Shown in pieces: positions 32,715 to 46,372 of a stretch of 64,000 nucleotides of DNA (position 1 is its first letter; the number at the start of each line of letters is the position of its first letter). The position numbers and the translations under genes were made by a program. The DNA comes from Eutrigla gurnardus. Taxonomy: Eukaryota; Chordata; Actinopteri; Perciformes; Triglidae. The stretch covers positions 13,288,069 to 13,352,068 of the forward strand of contig OY741275.1 in NCBI GenBank assembly GCA_963514095.1, read 5' to 3'. Under the pieces are notes generated by a model, which was not told the origin of the DNA, did not search any database, and worked only from the letters and a program-made list of their open reading frames with translations.

Positions 32715-34905
32715 TCTGGTTACGTTTTTATTTAAAAACTGTATAACAATTTGCCTATAGTTGTTTTTATAGAACTCTTAGATTTCATGCATGATGATAC
32801 ACTGTGCGAAGTAAGAAGCACAATTGTGGAGAAGAAGCCTGAGAATAAACGCCTGTTTCAAGAACGACCTGTGTCTGTCTGTCTGTCATGCCAGAGCTAC
32901 AATACATTCATGTTTTTAAGCCTACTTACATGCTCTTGGACACATTTGTCAACCATCACATTTTGAAATTGTAACTCTTTCTTTCTTCTTTAATTCTCTT
33001 CCTTACGTTTACTGAATAGTACCGGTGAAAGCATAGTTAAAAAATAAGCGTAACTTTTGTCACGACGCTAACAGGAAAAAGCCTTTGGATTCTGATGGGA
33101 AACAATACATTCTAAATAACATGCATGAGCACAGCACCTCTGAATTGTAGCCCACATCTTTTTCAGCAATCTATATAGTTAATGTTAATTGGGTTTAATG
33201 CAATGGTGGTTAAATCTTATCAGCCATAAAAACACAGTAACGTAATTAGTTTGCAGACCAACTGTGCTTTGCAGGATAAATCATTTGATAACTTGACATT
33301 TCTTTCTTATTGTGCTTCATCTTCTACATAAGAAACAAAACCCTGAGGGTTTCTCTGTTCACGACAGAGAACACTCTTGTACGTTTAAGATGCCCCCATC
33401 TACACCACGTTGAGCTCTCTCCATCTCCTCACAGAATCTCTACGCACACAGTCACTCACTGTGTGCAGGACGTGTAAACACATTGCAGCGCAGTGAGCAA
33501 ACCATGGAAAAAAAAAACCCTAAATGGACTCCGGCGTCTTAACCACTCCACCACAGCAAGCACCACAAAAACCTGTTGCTGTTTACCGGTTAAAGGGTTT
33601 AATTTCAAACAATCGGATGCGGCTCCTGAACTGATCTGTATCATTGTAGGAATTAACAGCAACAACAGGCAGGGCAGCACTAAATTGGATTGACAGCATG
33701 ATCTATCTGGCCCACAGGCGACCAAGTGTGGGAGGTGCAGAAGGGTGGCCGTGCTGCATTTGGTGCGTTTCTACCCTGAGTGGGATAAAAGAGGATGGGG
33801 GTAGGTTGGGGTGGGGGAAGGGACAGGAAGGAGAGGGAAGGTCGAAGAGGGCAGGGGGAGAAGAAGAAGAAGAAGAAGAGAGAACAGGAAGAGAAGCTAA
33901 ACCAAAAGGAAAAGTCGGTCAAGTTCCTCGTTGTTAACTGGCCTATAAAAAATAAGGCAAGTTTGATTGAAATAGGCCAGTAGGCCAGTCTGAATTTCGG
34001 ACCCACAGCAGTGTGGGTGAGTGATTCTCATCTACAAACTCATTCAGGAAAATGCTTTGTGCTGCCTGCAACGCAGTAGACCACAATACAACTAAAAAGA
34101 CTGGAAAAGTGGGTTTGTAACATGGTCCTTTGGGACAGGGACTACTTTGTCTCATTCAGCAGCTACAGCCTAAAGATCATCTTCACAAGTACATTGAACC
34201 AACAAGAGACTAAGTTGCCAGTCAGGCAGCGAAACAATGAGCTGGAGTCTGTTATAGAGCTCCATGAGGCCAAGGGGAGCTGCAGATTCAGGTGATAATT
34301 CTCTGTGTAATTTGACCCCATTCACATTACACATTATTGTCATTTTGTCATTTGATGCATTTTTATTGTTATTGTCAAAATATTAATTATAGCCGTAGTC
34401 GCTTTAAATTCCTTTAAACATTTTATTTTCTGCAATTCCTTTGGCTGAATCTTCAGTAGGCCTACTCACCATTATCAACCTTTCACTTATTCACTCTTCT
34501 TTTTATCTAATAAAATGTTTGTATTCCTGTCCTGAATAACTTTAAAGGAACACCAGCTTTAAGTGGCCAGTTTGAAAACGCAGACACATGTAGGCCTTTA
34601 TTCCTAAGTGAGTTTGTAGATGAAATCAGTCTAAAACCTTATTGGCAGCCGTGTCTTTTCTATCCAGCCAACCCGTGTTTCTAATATGCACACTGACCTC
34701 AATTTCATCACAACCGGCAAAACACTGATTACTGAAAAGCAGATTGTATTGATGAGAAAAAGCAGAGGGGATTGGTCAATCGGAAACACTTTCAATCTGG
34801 TTTCTGGTTGTAAACAGTTTGTTCAATTTCCTGACCGAAAGCTTTTCCAGGATGCTTTTTTGGAGACATGCAGCTGTTGTGGGGGTAAATTCTTTGATGT
34901 ATGTG
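32710..34905. other. Intergenic, no gene recognised
   Basis: No coding signal that I can support. A short purine run, (GAA)n, lies at 33859-33881. Overlapping short frames at 33456-34155 on both strands are not protein-like. Confidence 0.5.
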
Positions 34906-34967
34906 TTGTATGTATGTACTCATAATGCCTTGCCAGAATACAAGGCATTATGAGTACATACATACAA
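34906..34967. repeat. Perfect 27-bp inverted repeat, 8-nt loop
   Basis: 34906-34932 is exactly complementary in reverse to 34941-34967, with loop CCAGAATA. Each arm contains GTATGTACTCATAATGCCTT or its complement. Either strand would fold into a perfect hairpin. No neighbouring element explains it. Confidence 0.95.
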
Positions 34968-37750
34968 GCTGAATGACAAACAGAGATTGCTGGGAGTCTG
35001 AGAACTCAATAACCAATCTGAGGGATGAGTCAAATTCGCAGGCCACTGCTTGTGATTAGAGGGAGGGTTTCACAGGTTGGATTTAGAGCTGCTGGGCAGC
35101 TATGTAATAATTAAAGATTCAAGCTATTTAAACAATTGATTACCAATGTTGTTAGTACAGTGATTTCCCAGGAGGGTATTGGGCGTATCAACATCTAAAT
35201 GTCATATATTAACTTGGCGTTCAAACCATTTAAACATGTAGCTACATTTTCTGTTTGCTGTATTGTGTTTCCTCTGTTCTTTAAGTCTATAAAAACAGCT
35301 TTGTATGTATAGTACCTTTCCAAAAACACAGTTACAATTAATGTGTGCACGTGTCGGTACAGTCATGACAAATCAGATCAATACCACAATACGATTTAAC
35401 TTCTTCGATGACCTAAAGAGGAATTAGTCCACGTTCTTACGAAGAATACTGCAGCAAGAGTATGGACTAACAGATTGTAACCATCAGATGATGATAATAG
35501 TTGTGTCATTTCAGGTCCAACTAATGTGGAAACCAGAACATTAAACCAGAACCATGCATACTACTTAGCCCACTTACCAAATGGGTGGCATGTTTAATCT
35601 AATAATATTAATAATAATAATAAAAAACATTTAAATGGCTAAAGGTTTAGCTTTAGAAATAATATTAATTTTAATAAAGGCTTCAGAATTTTGGTTGAAC
35701 ACTTCAGGCCACTATTTTGGAGGATAATCAATGATAATGTGAGACTGTCATTCAGATGGTAATCATAATGAATTTCATCAGTATACAAAGTCAGGCACAA
35801 ACAAGTCCATTCACTTTGTTCAAACGTATATTAATAATGGAGGCAAGAAGATGGTGTTTTATATGAGCTTGAGGTTACTTTGATCTCTCTCTCTCGCTGT
35901 CTCTCTCACTTGAACTCATACTCATCGTCTCTCTCCTAAAACATAACACAGCAGTTAGTAGTAGCCACACCAGGTCGAAGGGATGCACTCCGTGGTGTTT
36001 AACTGTGGCCGTTTGTATGTGTGTCTGTGTGGGTATTTATGTGGATAGTGTCTGCAGTGGTCAAGCAGATGTAGGCAGTCCAGCAGGTTTCCAGACAGTC
36101 GGCCACTGTTTGGACTGCGGTCTGCTGCAGCTGGACATCTGCTGGAGAGTTACACAAACAACAACTAGATTTACAGTTGACCAAGGTGAAATAAACACAA
36201 CAAAAAAGATTTTGATGGTTTGGACTGAGCTCTCTCAGTTCAAGGATCGCCAGAAGCGTGACCGCCATGCAAAGTATGTGAGCTACCGTGTGAAACCCAA
36301 TACTGAACAACTATTTAGATGTGGAGTGGAGGTGGAAAAACACAAGCCTTTCTGTTGGGTCTGAGGAGGTTTTTCAAATTTAAAGACGACTTAACAGGAC
36401 ATGTTCGGCTGACCAAGCTGGTCTAACCAGCATTAAGTGTTTTAGAGGAGTGTGCTAAATAAATATGTTAATACACCATGCCAGTTTATGTTGATGTGTT
36501 TATCCACGTGTGTGTGTGGTTATGAGTCCTGTGAATCTTATGAATTTTTAATTATTATTTTTGGACTTTTTGTTGTTGCATTTAAACATGTAGAGTTCAC
36601 AGCATTTCGGGATTTCTAGTCTTGGTGTAATTGTACGAGATAACAATAAAAACTTCATAATGTTTTTTTGGGCTTGGGGCCCTCTATTTTACTAAAAACT
36701 ACACTGGACATTTTTGAATGCTTATTTTGGCCTTTTCTGCTTTAAGAGTGGTTACTTGAATGTCTTTAGATCAACAAAAGTTCACATGACCACTTTTATG
36801 TCAAATGTGTTACCCGCAGTGACAAATCCGTGAAGCACTTTCATCAGAATCTGCCGCTCACCTCACTTTGATGAAGCTGTAAAGCGACTTTCAGCTCATT
36901 GTTTAGCTGTCCGGCCCACAAGTTTATTTTGGTTCATTCACTCTGCTCTCATGGTGCTGCTTTCAGCCACAGCAGGCGACCAACTGGTGAACACAGAGGA
37001 TCATTTAACAGATAAAGAACAAGATGTTTCCCTCAGGAAATGATAGTGAGCCAAACAGAGCTAAAAGGGGAATTAATTAATTAGACTGGCATTCCTCACA
37101 AAAACAATGACTCCAAATGAATGCTAATGTCGGTCCATATCTGCTGGATCTGTAATTAGGCAACTGCCTGATAGCAAGTTAGTAATATGTCACAGCCAAA
37201 ATCTACAGCAGGCTTAAGCCAAAAATAAATGTGGAATCACTCCGCGACCAAAAACTCAAGGGTAATAGAAATACTATCAAGGTGGGAGCACCCACAGAGA
37301 GGGTAGTCATAGCAACAACAATGGAGGAAAGCAGAAATAGACCAGACAACTGAGGCCAACAAGCAAGAACATATTGGGAAAAGGCATCAGATGGGCTGAG
37401 GAGGATTTTGTAATGTTCGGCATAGGTGGCAAATTGGCAACACGTCATAAATATGGCAGCTTTAAAGCCCGCTTTAAAAGGTGCACCATACAAAAGAGAC
37501 TAATTCTACTCTATTCTATTTACTATACGTCTCTTCATTAAGCTGTCTCTTGTCTGGTTTCCTTCAGTGTGTGTGTGTCTGAGTTATGGGTTGGTATATA
37601 TAGCATTATGGAAGTATGTGTGGAACACTCGTCTGAATGGGGGGAGGGGAAATCGACCTTAAGAAGTCAGCAGAGAGAGAGAGAGGAATGCAGGCAGCTG
37701 GTTTGTGTCTGTCAGTGCAACACAGAGAGCCTACAGTACTGAACTACTCT
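34968..37750. other. Intergenic, no gene recognised
   Basis: Frames at 35999-36364 on both strands share a CA/GT-rich start and show no domain. No TIR or LTR structure seen. Confidence 0.5.
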
Positions 37751-37753
37751 TAT

Positions 37754-37894
<141 letters not shown>

Positions 37895-38639
37895 ATGATG
37901 AAAGAACGATTTATTTGGACCAACAGAGTGTGTGTTCGGTCCAGGGCAGCAGGAAGCCTGCTGGCTGACGTCTCAACTACTCGGACAAAAACTCCATGTG
38001 AGAGTGTGGCGTGAACATCCACAAAGTTAATTACACACAAAATGTTGTATGCAATAATAAAACACAATCACATCAACTACAGTCAATGATAACATGGTTT
38101 GGGTGTTGGTCAGTCTTTCTGTATTTATGCTCCATACATGGACTGATCACCACACTGCTGCAGACTAATGTCTGGGAACAAACACAATGCAGTCAGCAAG
38201 TATAAAGATGGTGTTTTTCATTGTTTAGGCTCTGCACTAGAATATTGCATTTGAATTGAAACAATGACAATGGTGTTTACTCTAATATTCTCTTTCAAAT
38301 TAATTTAATTATGAAGGTTTGTTTGGTTTCATTTACTTTTTAATTGACCTCAAACATATTTCTGTTCCATAGAAACTTGTTGTAGTGTGATACGCACTCA
38401 GGCTGTGCTTTCAGTTAGATGCTAATGACAGCATGCTAACATGCTCACAATGGCAATCTTTACATGCCGATGTTAGCAGATAGAGCCTGCTACTAGCATG
38501 ACTGACAAATTGAAAAAGTAAAGATGATTAAATGGATAAAAGTATAGGAGAGTTTACAAGTATAGAAATGAAACAATAATATTCCAAAAAAGGACACAGA
38601 ACATAATGCACTCAATTTCATATGAGTATCAAATGAGCT

Positions 38640-39620
38640 CGTGTAGGCCTTCATGTTATGGAGTGTTTCGACCTGAGAGTCTTCCAGCCGGCACGTCAGT
38701 GCTCTGATACAGTCTGCCAGATGGCAGAAGGGTAAACAGTTTGTGCACTGGGTGGCAAGGGACCAAGATTATCATTTCAGCCTTCCACACAGACATCGTG
38801 TGTGGTGAGTGTTCTGCATGGCAGGTAGGTCCCTGCCAGTGGTCTGCTGCACTGTTCTGTTGTGAGCAGAGAGCTGCAAAACCAGAGATGTACCCAGTAA
38901 GGATACTCTGTAAAGGTTTGTAAGGATAGTCAGTGTCCTAAAGTCCACTATCACCACTTTGGTCTTGCCGATGTTGAGCTAGATGCTATAACTTACTAGG
39001 ACTTTGACTTCCTGCCTGTATGCTGACTCTTCACCATTGGTGATGAGGTCTAGGATGGTTGTGTCATCCGCAAATGTTCTTATAATGGATGAGCAGTGGT
39101 TTGTGACTCGGATTAAACAGAGCGGAGGGCTGAAGATGCAGCCCTGGTGAACACCAGTGCCTCTGGGGGGAGGAGGAGGAGGAGGTGGGGTTGTGAATTC
39201 TCACCACCTGAGGCCTATTCATCAGGAGATCAAGGACCCAGCTGCAGAGGGAGGTGTCCCGGGTCCATGTCACCAGAACTGTAGGCAGTAGATCACACTC
39301 CACTAGATATAAGTGGACTTTTATTATGTCATGTATGGTCTTTGGTAGGGGAAGGACTGTATGTTTATTTTGGTAGAATGCCATCAACACACTTTGTAAC
39401 ACAATGTCACAGAGTCACTGATATATTTTGAAGTTGCCATCAAATGAACCTCTCAGTCTGTAGTCTCAAACAGGGGAGTGACAACTGTATGGTCACTCTA
39501 CACTGGACAGTTCTGCAGAACTGGTTTGTCCTGTTCGAGTTTTCTTGTATGCTTGGAGCTGGAGAATGGAGATATGATCTGCTTTCCCAAAGGCTGGGCG
39601 GGGGGAGTTCATATAGCAGT
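38640..39620 (-). pseudogene. Degraded LINE reverse transcriptase fragment
   Basis: On the minus strand, broken frames show CSWVLDLLMNRPQVVRIHN, corresponding to the 'WILDFLTxRPQ.VRIG' stretch upstream of the RT 'GAPQGC' motif in Rex/L2-type LINEs. Downstream (38940-39130) come pieces matching the post-catalytic RT region: DDTTIL-like codons at ~39065 and 'KVVIVDFR' near 38950. Stops and frameshifts are frequent, so this is an old, dead copy lying between fzd7 and als2. Exact family not resolved. Confidence 0.65.
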
Positions 39621-40446
39621 GGTCTAATGTGCATTAACCTCTTATGGGTATGTTAACATGCTGGTATTTTTTAGCAGAACCTTTTTCATGTTGGCACTGT
39701 TGAAAATGAAAGCTGCCTCAATGTGGGCATTCTCCAAGCCACTGATGATATCATTCGATGTATCCATGGCATCAGTTTTTTTCTGCTTGTTGTGGAATGT
39801 AAACTACAGTTAAAGCCAACATGTGCTTGTTTATGCATGTTTTTCTAAACACAGAAAAACCTGCTACAACACAACCGGGTTAGACAATAGGAAGCAGCAT
39901 GGAAGCCAGTGAACCATGATGGTGGTTAGTTTTATTTTTTCTTACATCTCATTCAGTCTCCCTACAAACTCGATGAAAACTATTTGGAACGATGTTCAAG
40001 CTTGGACGGAGGCAGAATTTGCGGCTGAAAATGCCGGAAAAGGGAGAGAAAAAAGTGGAAAGTATTTTGTCTGTGTTTTACAAAGAACAAACAAATGGGA
40101 ATTCGTTGTTGGCCTTTGTGGAAATTGGTAATCTAACAGTCTGTTGTGACTGTTTGTAAATTATATTGTATAAGTGTCAGTTACAATAGACAAAACCAAT
40201 AGAAAACATGCACAAAACACAAGAGTGGTTTGGGAAAGTTTGCCAGAGCATTCAGGAAGCAGAGTATCGAAACTACTGTTTGAGGAAACTTATGACGATA
40301 TTAGACTGTAAGTTACCATAGTTACAATACTGATACTGTATATGACCCTCAACTGGACTGGGTTCAACAGACAGTTAAGCAACACAGTAAAACATTTATT
40401 TTCTTGACTACAGACAATAGTCCTTTACTTCCCCTCCCCCACAGCA

Positions 40447-40477
<31 letters not shown>

Positions 40478-40808
40478 CAGTCTTGGAGGTGATGTGCTAA
40501 TTGATGCAAAGTAATGGAGGAGGTGAAGCCACAATGGTTGCCCCGCTAAGCTTTACACAGAGCTCTTTTTGCTTGCATGGCTTGTGTGCCGTAAACTTGA
40601 TGTATTCTGATAATGTGTTCTTGACTGAGAATTGATCAAGAGATTGGAATAAAGAAAACAGAAGAGAAGATGAAGAGGAAGATAAAGAATAGGAGCACAG
40701 GGAGGACATGGGGAACATGGAGAAGGAAGAGGATTAGGAGGGGGGGAGGCATCCTGCAGTTTTGAGGTCAAACACACAGCTGTGGTCATCACCTTTCACT
40801 GCAGGGGG

Positions 40809-40885
<77 letters not shown>

Positions 40886-41800
40886 ACACACACTACTGTG
40901 ATCATCACCCTCTGTTGGAGTTTGACCTGAGCCAGATGGTCACCGCTCTCTCTTTTTATGACTCTCTTTTTCTATCATGTCCACACTAAATCAGTGTTTT
41001 TCACACCTAAAAAACTAAGCTTTTCGAATTCGCTCTCCAGAGCGGATACGTTTCAAAACACTGGTCTAGCATTGTAGTGTGAACGAGGCAAACAATGCCA
41101 AATCAATGATGTATCAATAACATGCCTTCACGGGGAGTTGTGTACTAAGAGCACAAATTTCTGTCACCTGGAACTCCCTGTGATCGCTCATCATAAATGC
41201 CAACAGAGCCCATACAGGTTGGTGATTAACCTGTCTCTGAGCTATAAAAACTATTTAAAAAGGATCTCAATGGTTGAGCATTTCCAAAAAGGACAGATTA
41301 GGCTACAAAAACAGGGGAAAACTGACAGAGCAAAAATTGTTGCGTGTGATCCTTAGTATGAGCTTTTAAAACCCTTTTCTAAACCTTTGTGTAAAAATAA
41401 TGATCCCTAGGCAGACTTGAGTTCTCTTTCACATCCATTTTGAAATTATTGTTAAATGTTTTAATCCAGATCCTCACTTTATCAGGCTGGACTGAGCCTT
41501 GTTGGGAGGATGCTATTTTCCATGGTGGTTGATGCTGTCTCCCTGCCTCCCCCAGACAAACACTGCTATTTCGCCTTATCTCTTTTGTTCTCGATCCAAG
41601 TTCCAAAATTCTGCACTGCACCATTTGTCTTAATCCCTACCCTTGGCATGTCATGTGCACGTATAAAAGCCTTTCCAGTTCATGCAAAATGCTGTGTTTT
41701 CTGCATCCAAAATAAATGTAATCCCCTTTATCATTTTAAGAGTAACTTCCCATGTTGCGTAACCTAACACATTTAGTTTTGTACATTGCACAATACATAC
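39621..41800. other. Intergenic with CA arrays, no gene recognised
   Basis: Contains (CA)n at 40447-40478 and at 40809-40890. Frames crossing or adjoining them are not protein-like. Confidence 0.5.
40809..40890. repeat. (CA)n microsatellite
   Basis: About 40 CA dinucleotides with one TA near the end. Confidence 0.97.
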
Positions 41801-41806
41801 ATAACT

Positions 41807-42187
41807 ACCGTAGATGACCATTTAGTAGCCCGGGCGTTTAATATGCTAAATGAGGTCGGACCCCCGGCGGCTATTAGAGCACAGGCGCGTATTTGCAACA
41901 GGCTACAATTTATTTTTGCAATGAGCAGCACCAGACCATCATGCAAAGAACAAGGAGCTCACCATAGCACCACTGGAACAAAACTACTTTTTCCCCCGAC
42001 GCATCTTTATTGACATCAGACAATAAATACAATACAGTTTGTCTGTGTTACCGCGACACAGGGAGCTGATCAGAGCAGTGTTATGAATGATAACGGAAGG
42101 GGGGGTCGATCGCGGTAATTTCAACACTGTACATTAGCGCATTTATCTATATCCCTATATCCCTCAGTCTAGCGCGCCTGTGTTTGT

Positions 42188-42238
<51 letters not shown>

Positions 42239-42478
42239 CCTGCATGCGAGAGAGAGAGAGAGCGCGAGAGGAGGGGCTGACTGACAGAAGAGGTGAGAGC
42301 CGGTGAAGTGCTGTTAAAAAAAAACTTTTGTTTTCTGTGCAAGACTATGGTAAACACTTAATCGCCCGGGCGTTTAATTGAACCGGCGTTTATTATGCCA
42401 AATGAGGTCGGACCCCCGGCGGCTATTAGAGCACAGGCGCGTATTTGCACGCGGGCGATTATTTGGTCATCTACGGTA
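41807..42478. mobile_element. TIR element with internal direct duplication
   Basis: The ends are inverted copies: TACCGTAGATGACCA (41808-41822) and TGGTCATCTACGGTA (42464-42478). Next to the left end lies about 50 bp (AAATGAGGTCGGACCC through GCGTATTTGCA, 41848-41899), which recurs as a direct copy next to the right end (42399-42449). A (GT)n/(GC)n run lies inside at 42180-42240. No transposase frame; superfamily unknown. Confidence 0.65.
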
Positions 42479-42842
42479 TATATTGTATACCGTCTTGCAT
42501 AAATTGCAGTTTATTCGGGGGCTATTACTTGTTGCCTTCTTCACAGATTTTGTTAAGTTTATACACTCACACACATGGATATTTTTCGGATTATGTGAAT
42601 ATTATTAAATGAACTAAACCAAACTATCTAAATTAAGGACATAGTTGAGAGTTCTTAATGTTTCTGGTCCAGATATTTAATGCATATAGCTGTTGTTTCT
42701 CAGAAGGTCAAACTTCCTCCATCCAAGGGAGACTGCTTGTGTGTTGCAGTGTGTGTGTAAAGATCATGCCAAATTACCCGGTGCCTAAAATGTTTTTATC
42801 AGGCTCCAGACATATGTTTCCAATGTTCTTTAAATATGCTGC

Positions 42843-42845
<3 letters not shown>

Positions 42846-42901
<56 letters not shown>
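42846..42901. repeat. (CA)n microsatellite
   Basis: About 28 uninterrupted CA dinucleotides. Confidence 0.97.
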
Positions 42902-42903
<2 letters not shown>

Positions 42904-43316
42904 CAGTACTTCCAGCGCCAGATAGTTAAATTGAAAACCCTCCCTTATTTTCTGACACAAAGTAGATTTTTCTTCTTCTGGCATCAGACTACATGTGAAT
43001 AAAAAACGGACAAAGACACTAATACAAAGCTGACTTGGGTGTGTATCGATATGAAGAACATTACGTCAGATTTCAAACACACCACTTAAAATTCACCTGT
43101 TGAGAACACACCAGTGCACCAGTGATCTGTTTGACCTACAAAGAAACAGAGAGAGAATGCCAAATTAGCAATTATGGCTTATCTTTCTGTCCTAGGTTAA
43201 GTCCTAATCACCAGATATGGAAGTCATAATTAGGGGGAAACAGTCTTTTTTTGGTGAAGTCATATGCATTTGTAAATGTACTACAAATTAAGTTAAAAAA
43301 AAAAGTTATTTAGTAA

Positions 43317-43318
<2 letters not shown>

Positions 43319-43396
<78 letters not shown>
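43319..43396. repeat. (TG)n microsatellite, left arm of a facing pair
   Basis: About 38 TG dinucleotides, complementary to the CA array at 43499-43576. Confidence 0.97.
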
Positions 43397-43399
<3 letters not shown>

Positions 43400-43495
43400 T
43401 TTATACTCCTCACGACATTGTGGTCGATCAAACCACTCTCTCAGACTTGATGTATCTCTGTGGCCTGGCTGCAACCCTGTATGGTTTTACCCAGA

Positions 43496-43498
<3 letters not shown>

Positions 43499-43576
<78 letters not shown>
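43499..43576. repeat. (AC)n microsatellite, right arm of a facing pair
   Basis: About 39 AC dinucleotides, 102 bp beyond the TG array and complementary to it. Confidence 0.97.
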
Positions 43577-43578
<2 letters not shown>

Positions 43579-44639
43579 ACACTGCCTCTCCAGTCTTGTA
43601 AATCCAGGTTGTGTTGTTTCCAGCAGCAGTAGAACTTTATGAGGTTTTGGACAGGGAAATACAGGCTGCTCAGGTCACGACATGGGGTTACTGAGTGTGT
43701 CTGTGTGTGTGTGTGTACGCTCATGTTTCTATATTTGCATAGATGGGGGGATAAAATGGGGTACAGGAAGATTGGGAGTATTGTTTTTTGTTTTGAATAA
43801 AGAAGATGACAGTTTCTTCTGATAAAGCAAGATAAATCGGATTTTGCATGGACTATAGAAACTGCAACAAGTTGTAATTAGTAGCTAGTTCCATGATCAT
43901 GCAGCCTCCATCTTCATTTACAGTAAAGGACTACACCAGTGTTTTTCAATTTACTACACATTCTCTATGTCGTCCAACACTTTTTTTCATGCATATTTGT
44001 GTTTCCCCTGTCTCCTCAGCTAGCTTCCTCTCTTTTCTGTACAAAAAATGTTTGAAATGATTGTGCAGCGATTTTACCTTGTTTGAGAAAAATGCAGTTA
44101 TTTTATCAGTGCATAGAAATACAATTGAAGAAACAAGCTAAAGTCAGCTGATTAGGTGGTTTCAAGTTATGCTGAGATTTTTTAACATGGACTGGTGAAT
44201 TAACAGTAATCCAATATGATCCAGATGGCTTGAAAATATAATATGAACAACAATGACATCAACAGTGTGTCTTTTAAGATGATAGAGCAATGAGCTATGA
44301 ATATGAATGATATGAATATTAGATTAGGAAGAAAAAGGAGCACATACCGCATTGAAGACCCCAGAAGCTACTGCCAGCAGCTGTGATCTTTTAATGTCTC
44401 ATGTTCAGCTCCAAAAAGGCAAAAATATATTAGACCATCATTCCCTGGATTCTCTGCCCTTGTTCCTTTTTTTCATGTCTCCCCCCCTGTTTTACGGCAT
44501 GCAGTAAAAGTCAGAGCCAAAACCTGCTGAACACTTTTATATAGAAAACACTAAAATGGCAAACGAGAGCTGATCACGAACATGGGTGAAAGGAAGGGAA
44601 AGGAAAGGGGAAAAGGGTGAAATGGCAGAAGGTGTCAAA

Positions 44640-45020
44640 AGTACAGACTACCGGTAGACTTGAGTAGAAGTACTGATACTTGTGTAGTAACTGGTTAAAA
44701 TTCTTTACTCACGTACAATTGAAAAGTAGGCTACAGGCTCAGAAATGTACTCAAAGTATAAAGTAAAAAGTATCCCTATATGAAGTAGATTTCTACTGGT
44801 TGTTTTTTTGCAAGGCTAACTGAATCTTGCGTCATAATGATAAGAAATAAAAGAATCGATAATTCCCCTCAAATGCAATACAACTAAAGTAACGAGCCTG
44901 TTTTGAAAATGTAAGGAGTAGAAAGTACAGATATTTGTTTTAAAATGTAAGAAGTTAAAGTAAAAAGTGGTGAACATTCTACTTTAGTAGTAACAAAGTA
45001 TTCATTACTTCCCACCTCTT
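44640..45020. mobile_element. MITE-like repeat with 'ACTTCCCACCTCT' end
   Basis: The right end reads TTACTTCCCACCTCTT, and the interior is dense in AAGTAC/GTACTT words (AAAGTACAGA, GAGTAGAAGTACTGATACTT). This layout is familiar from a very common fish hAT-type MITE whose ends read AGAGGTGGGAAGTAA. The left end here is degraded, so the boundary is approximate. Confidence 0.5.
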
Positions 45021-46195
45021 AGCAACAGTTATGATTAAAGAGTCCAAAATGCCATCACTGAAAAGTTATAGATGCCCAGGGGACAACAGAGAACAACAGA
45101 AAGCATGTTTTAGTTTAAATACTTTTAAAATTGGTAATTTTATCAAAGTCACTCTTGGACAAACAAACCTGTAACTCTTTTCGTTTTCTAGCATCGGTGG
45201 TGTGTGTGAGTCAGGAGCAGTAAAATCACACTAAAATGTTGAGGAGCAAATGACCAGATGTTCCACTTACCTTTAGGTATTTCTCCAGAGGCTGACTCAC
45301 CAAACCTCCAGACACCAGATCCATGGAAATGTTGATGTAGGCCTTCTCTGTCGAGGACTGCACACCATCTCCACACAATAAAGGGACAATTCAAATGTAA
45401 AAACAGAACTTATAACAAGGTATCCCGCTTGTGTCTTTGTAAAATCACAAAACCATGCTTGGTATAAACATGTCATCAAAGGTATCGCCTTTCTTATCCA
45501 TCTATCGTATATACTGTTGTGTATACAGTATATCCAAGGTCATGGTTTACAGGGTTACTTTGTACAGCCTACATTTTAAGCCCTGGTAAGAGCAAACATG
45601 TTTGTGTCCATGGTGGTGCTGCTTTTGCATCTCAGAGGAGGGAGACCTCTGCTGACACAGGGCCTGGTTGCATGCTTGTTTGCTATAATAACAGCCATCA
45701 CGGAAGCATATATATTAATATATATATTTATACTACTTATTAGCATACTGAATTTTATACTTTTGGTATGACATGAAAACAACTAGGTCTAAGTATAACG
45801 ACCTAGACACTGTGAAACTCTATAAGCATGTGAAGTATTGCAACACCAAATGATTGCAGCTATTCATCCAGTATGCTAACATTGTTAGCTTATTGATTGC
45901 TCATATAGCACAAAAAAAAACGACATAAACAAACAAACTATATATTTAACCGACTTGTGGTTTTGTTTAACACGTAAATGTGTTGATATTATATTATTAA
46001 TACTTTTCTAGAAGCACAAGCAGATGTTGAAAGGTTCATGGTAGCTGTATTTGGATAGGATACGCTGGCAGCCAGGCAGCAGAAGTAGAAACAGAGTAGA
46101 ACTCTCCGACTGTCGCCTAGCAGCAGCAGTAACAGGTGTGGCTCCGCCGTAAAGTTTGTCCCTTCCCGGCTGCCGGCGGAGAAGTGGCTCACGTC

Positions 46196-46372
46196 AACAA
46201 CAGAACTGTCAGAAGACAACTTCTGCTTTTATTGCGCTGCACTGATTCGAATATTAAAAAAAAAATGTCATAGCTCAGCGTTTCTGTCGTGACAGCTACA
46301 CGCAGTTGTCCGGACGCATTGCCTAGGTGACACATCACGGATCACCGGGACGTTCTCCGCGAGTTGCAGTTG
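46196..46372 (+). promoter_or_regulatory. als2: Probable als2 promoter and non-coding exon 1
   Basis: A GC-richer patch ends in a good donor, GTTGCAGTTG|GTGAGTTTAG at 46372/46373. This is about 1 kb upstream of the exon carrying the start codon, as expected for a non-coding first exon. The transcript start is not visible; the left limit is arbitrary. Confidence 0.4.

Larger units (their letters stand above)
42479..46195. other. Intergenic with microsatellites, no gene recognised
   Basis: Apart from the arrays and the 44,640-45,020 repeat listed separately, I see no gene. Frames at 45188-45782 and 45989-46219 lack recognisable domains. Confidence 0.5.

Noticed and set aside
35999..36364. Opposing 103-aa and 119-aa frames between fzd7 and als2.
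   Set aside because: No recognisable motif, GT-rich start, no splice or promoter context; treated as chance.
45989..46219. 76-aa minus-strand frame next to the als2 promoter, a possible divergent gene.
   Set aside because: Leucine-rich low-complexity sequence without a known domain; a bidirectional promoter cannot be supported from sequence alone.
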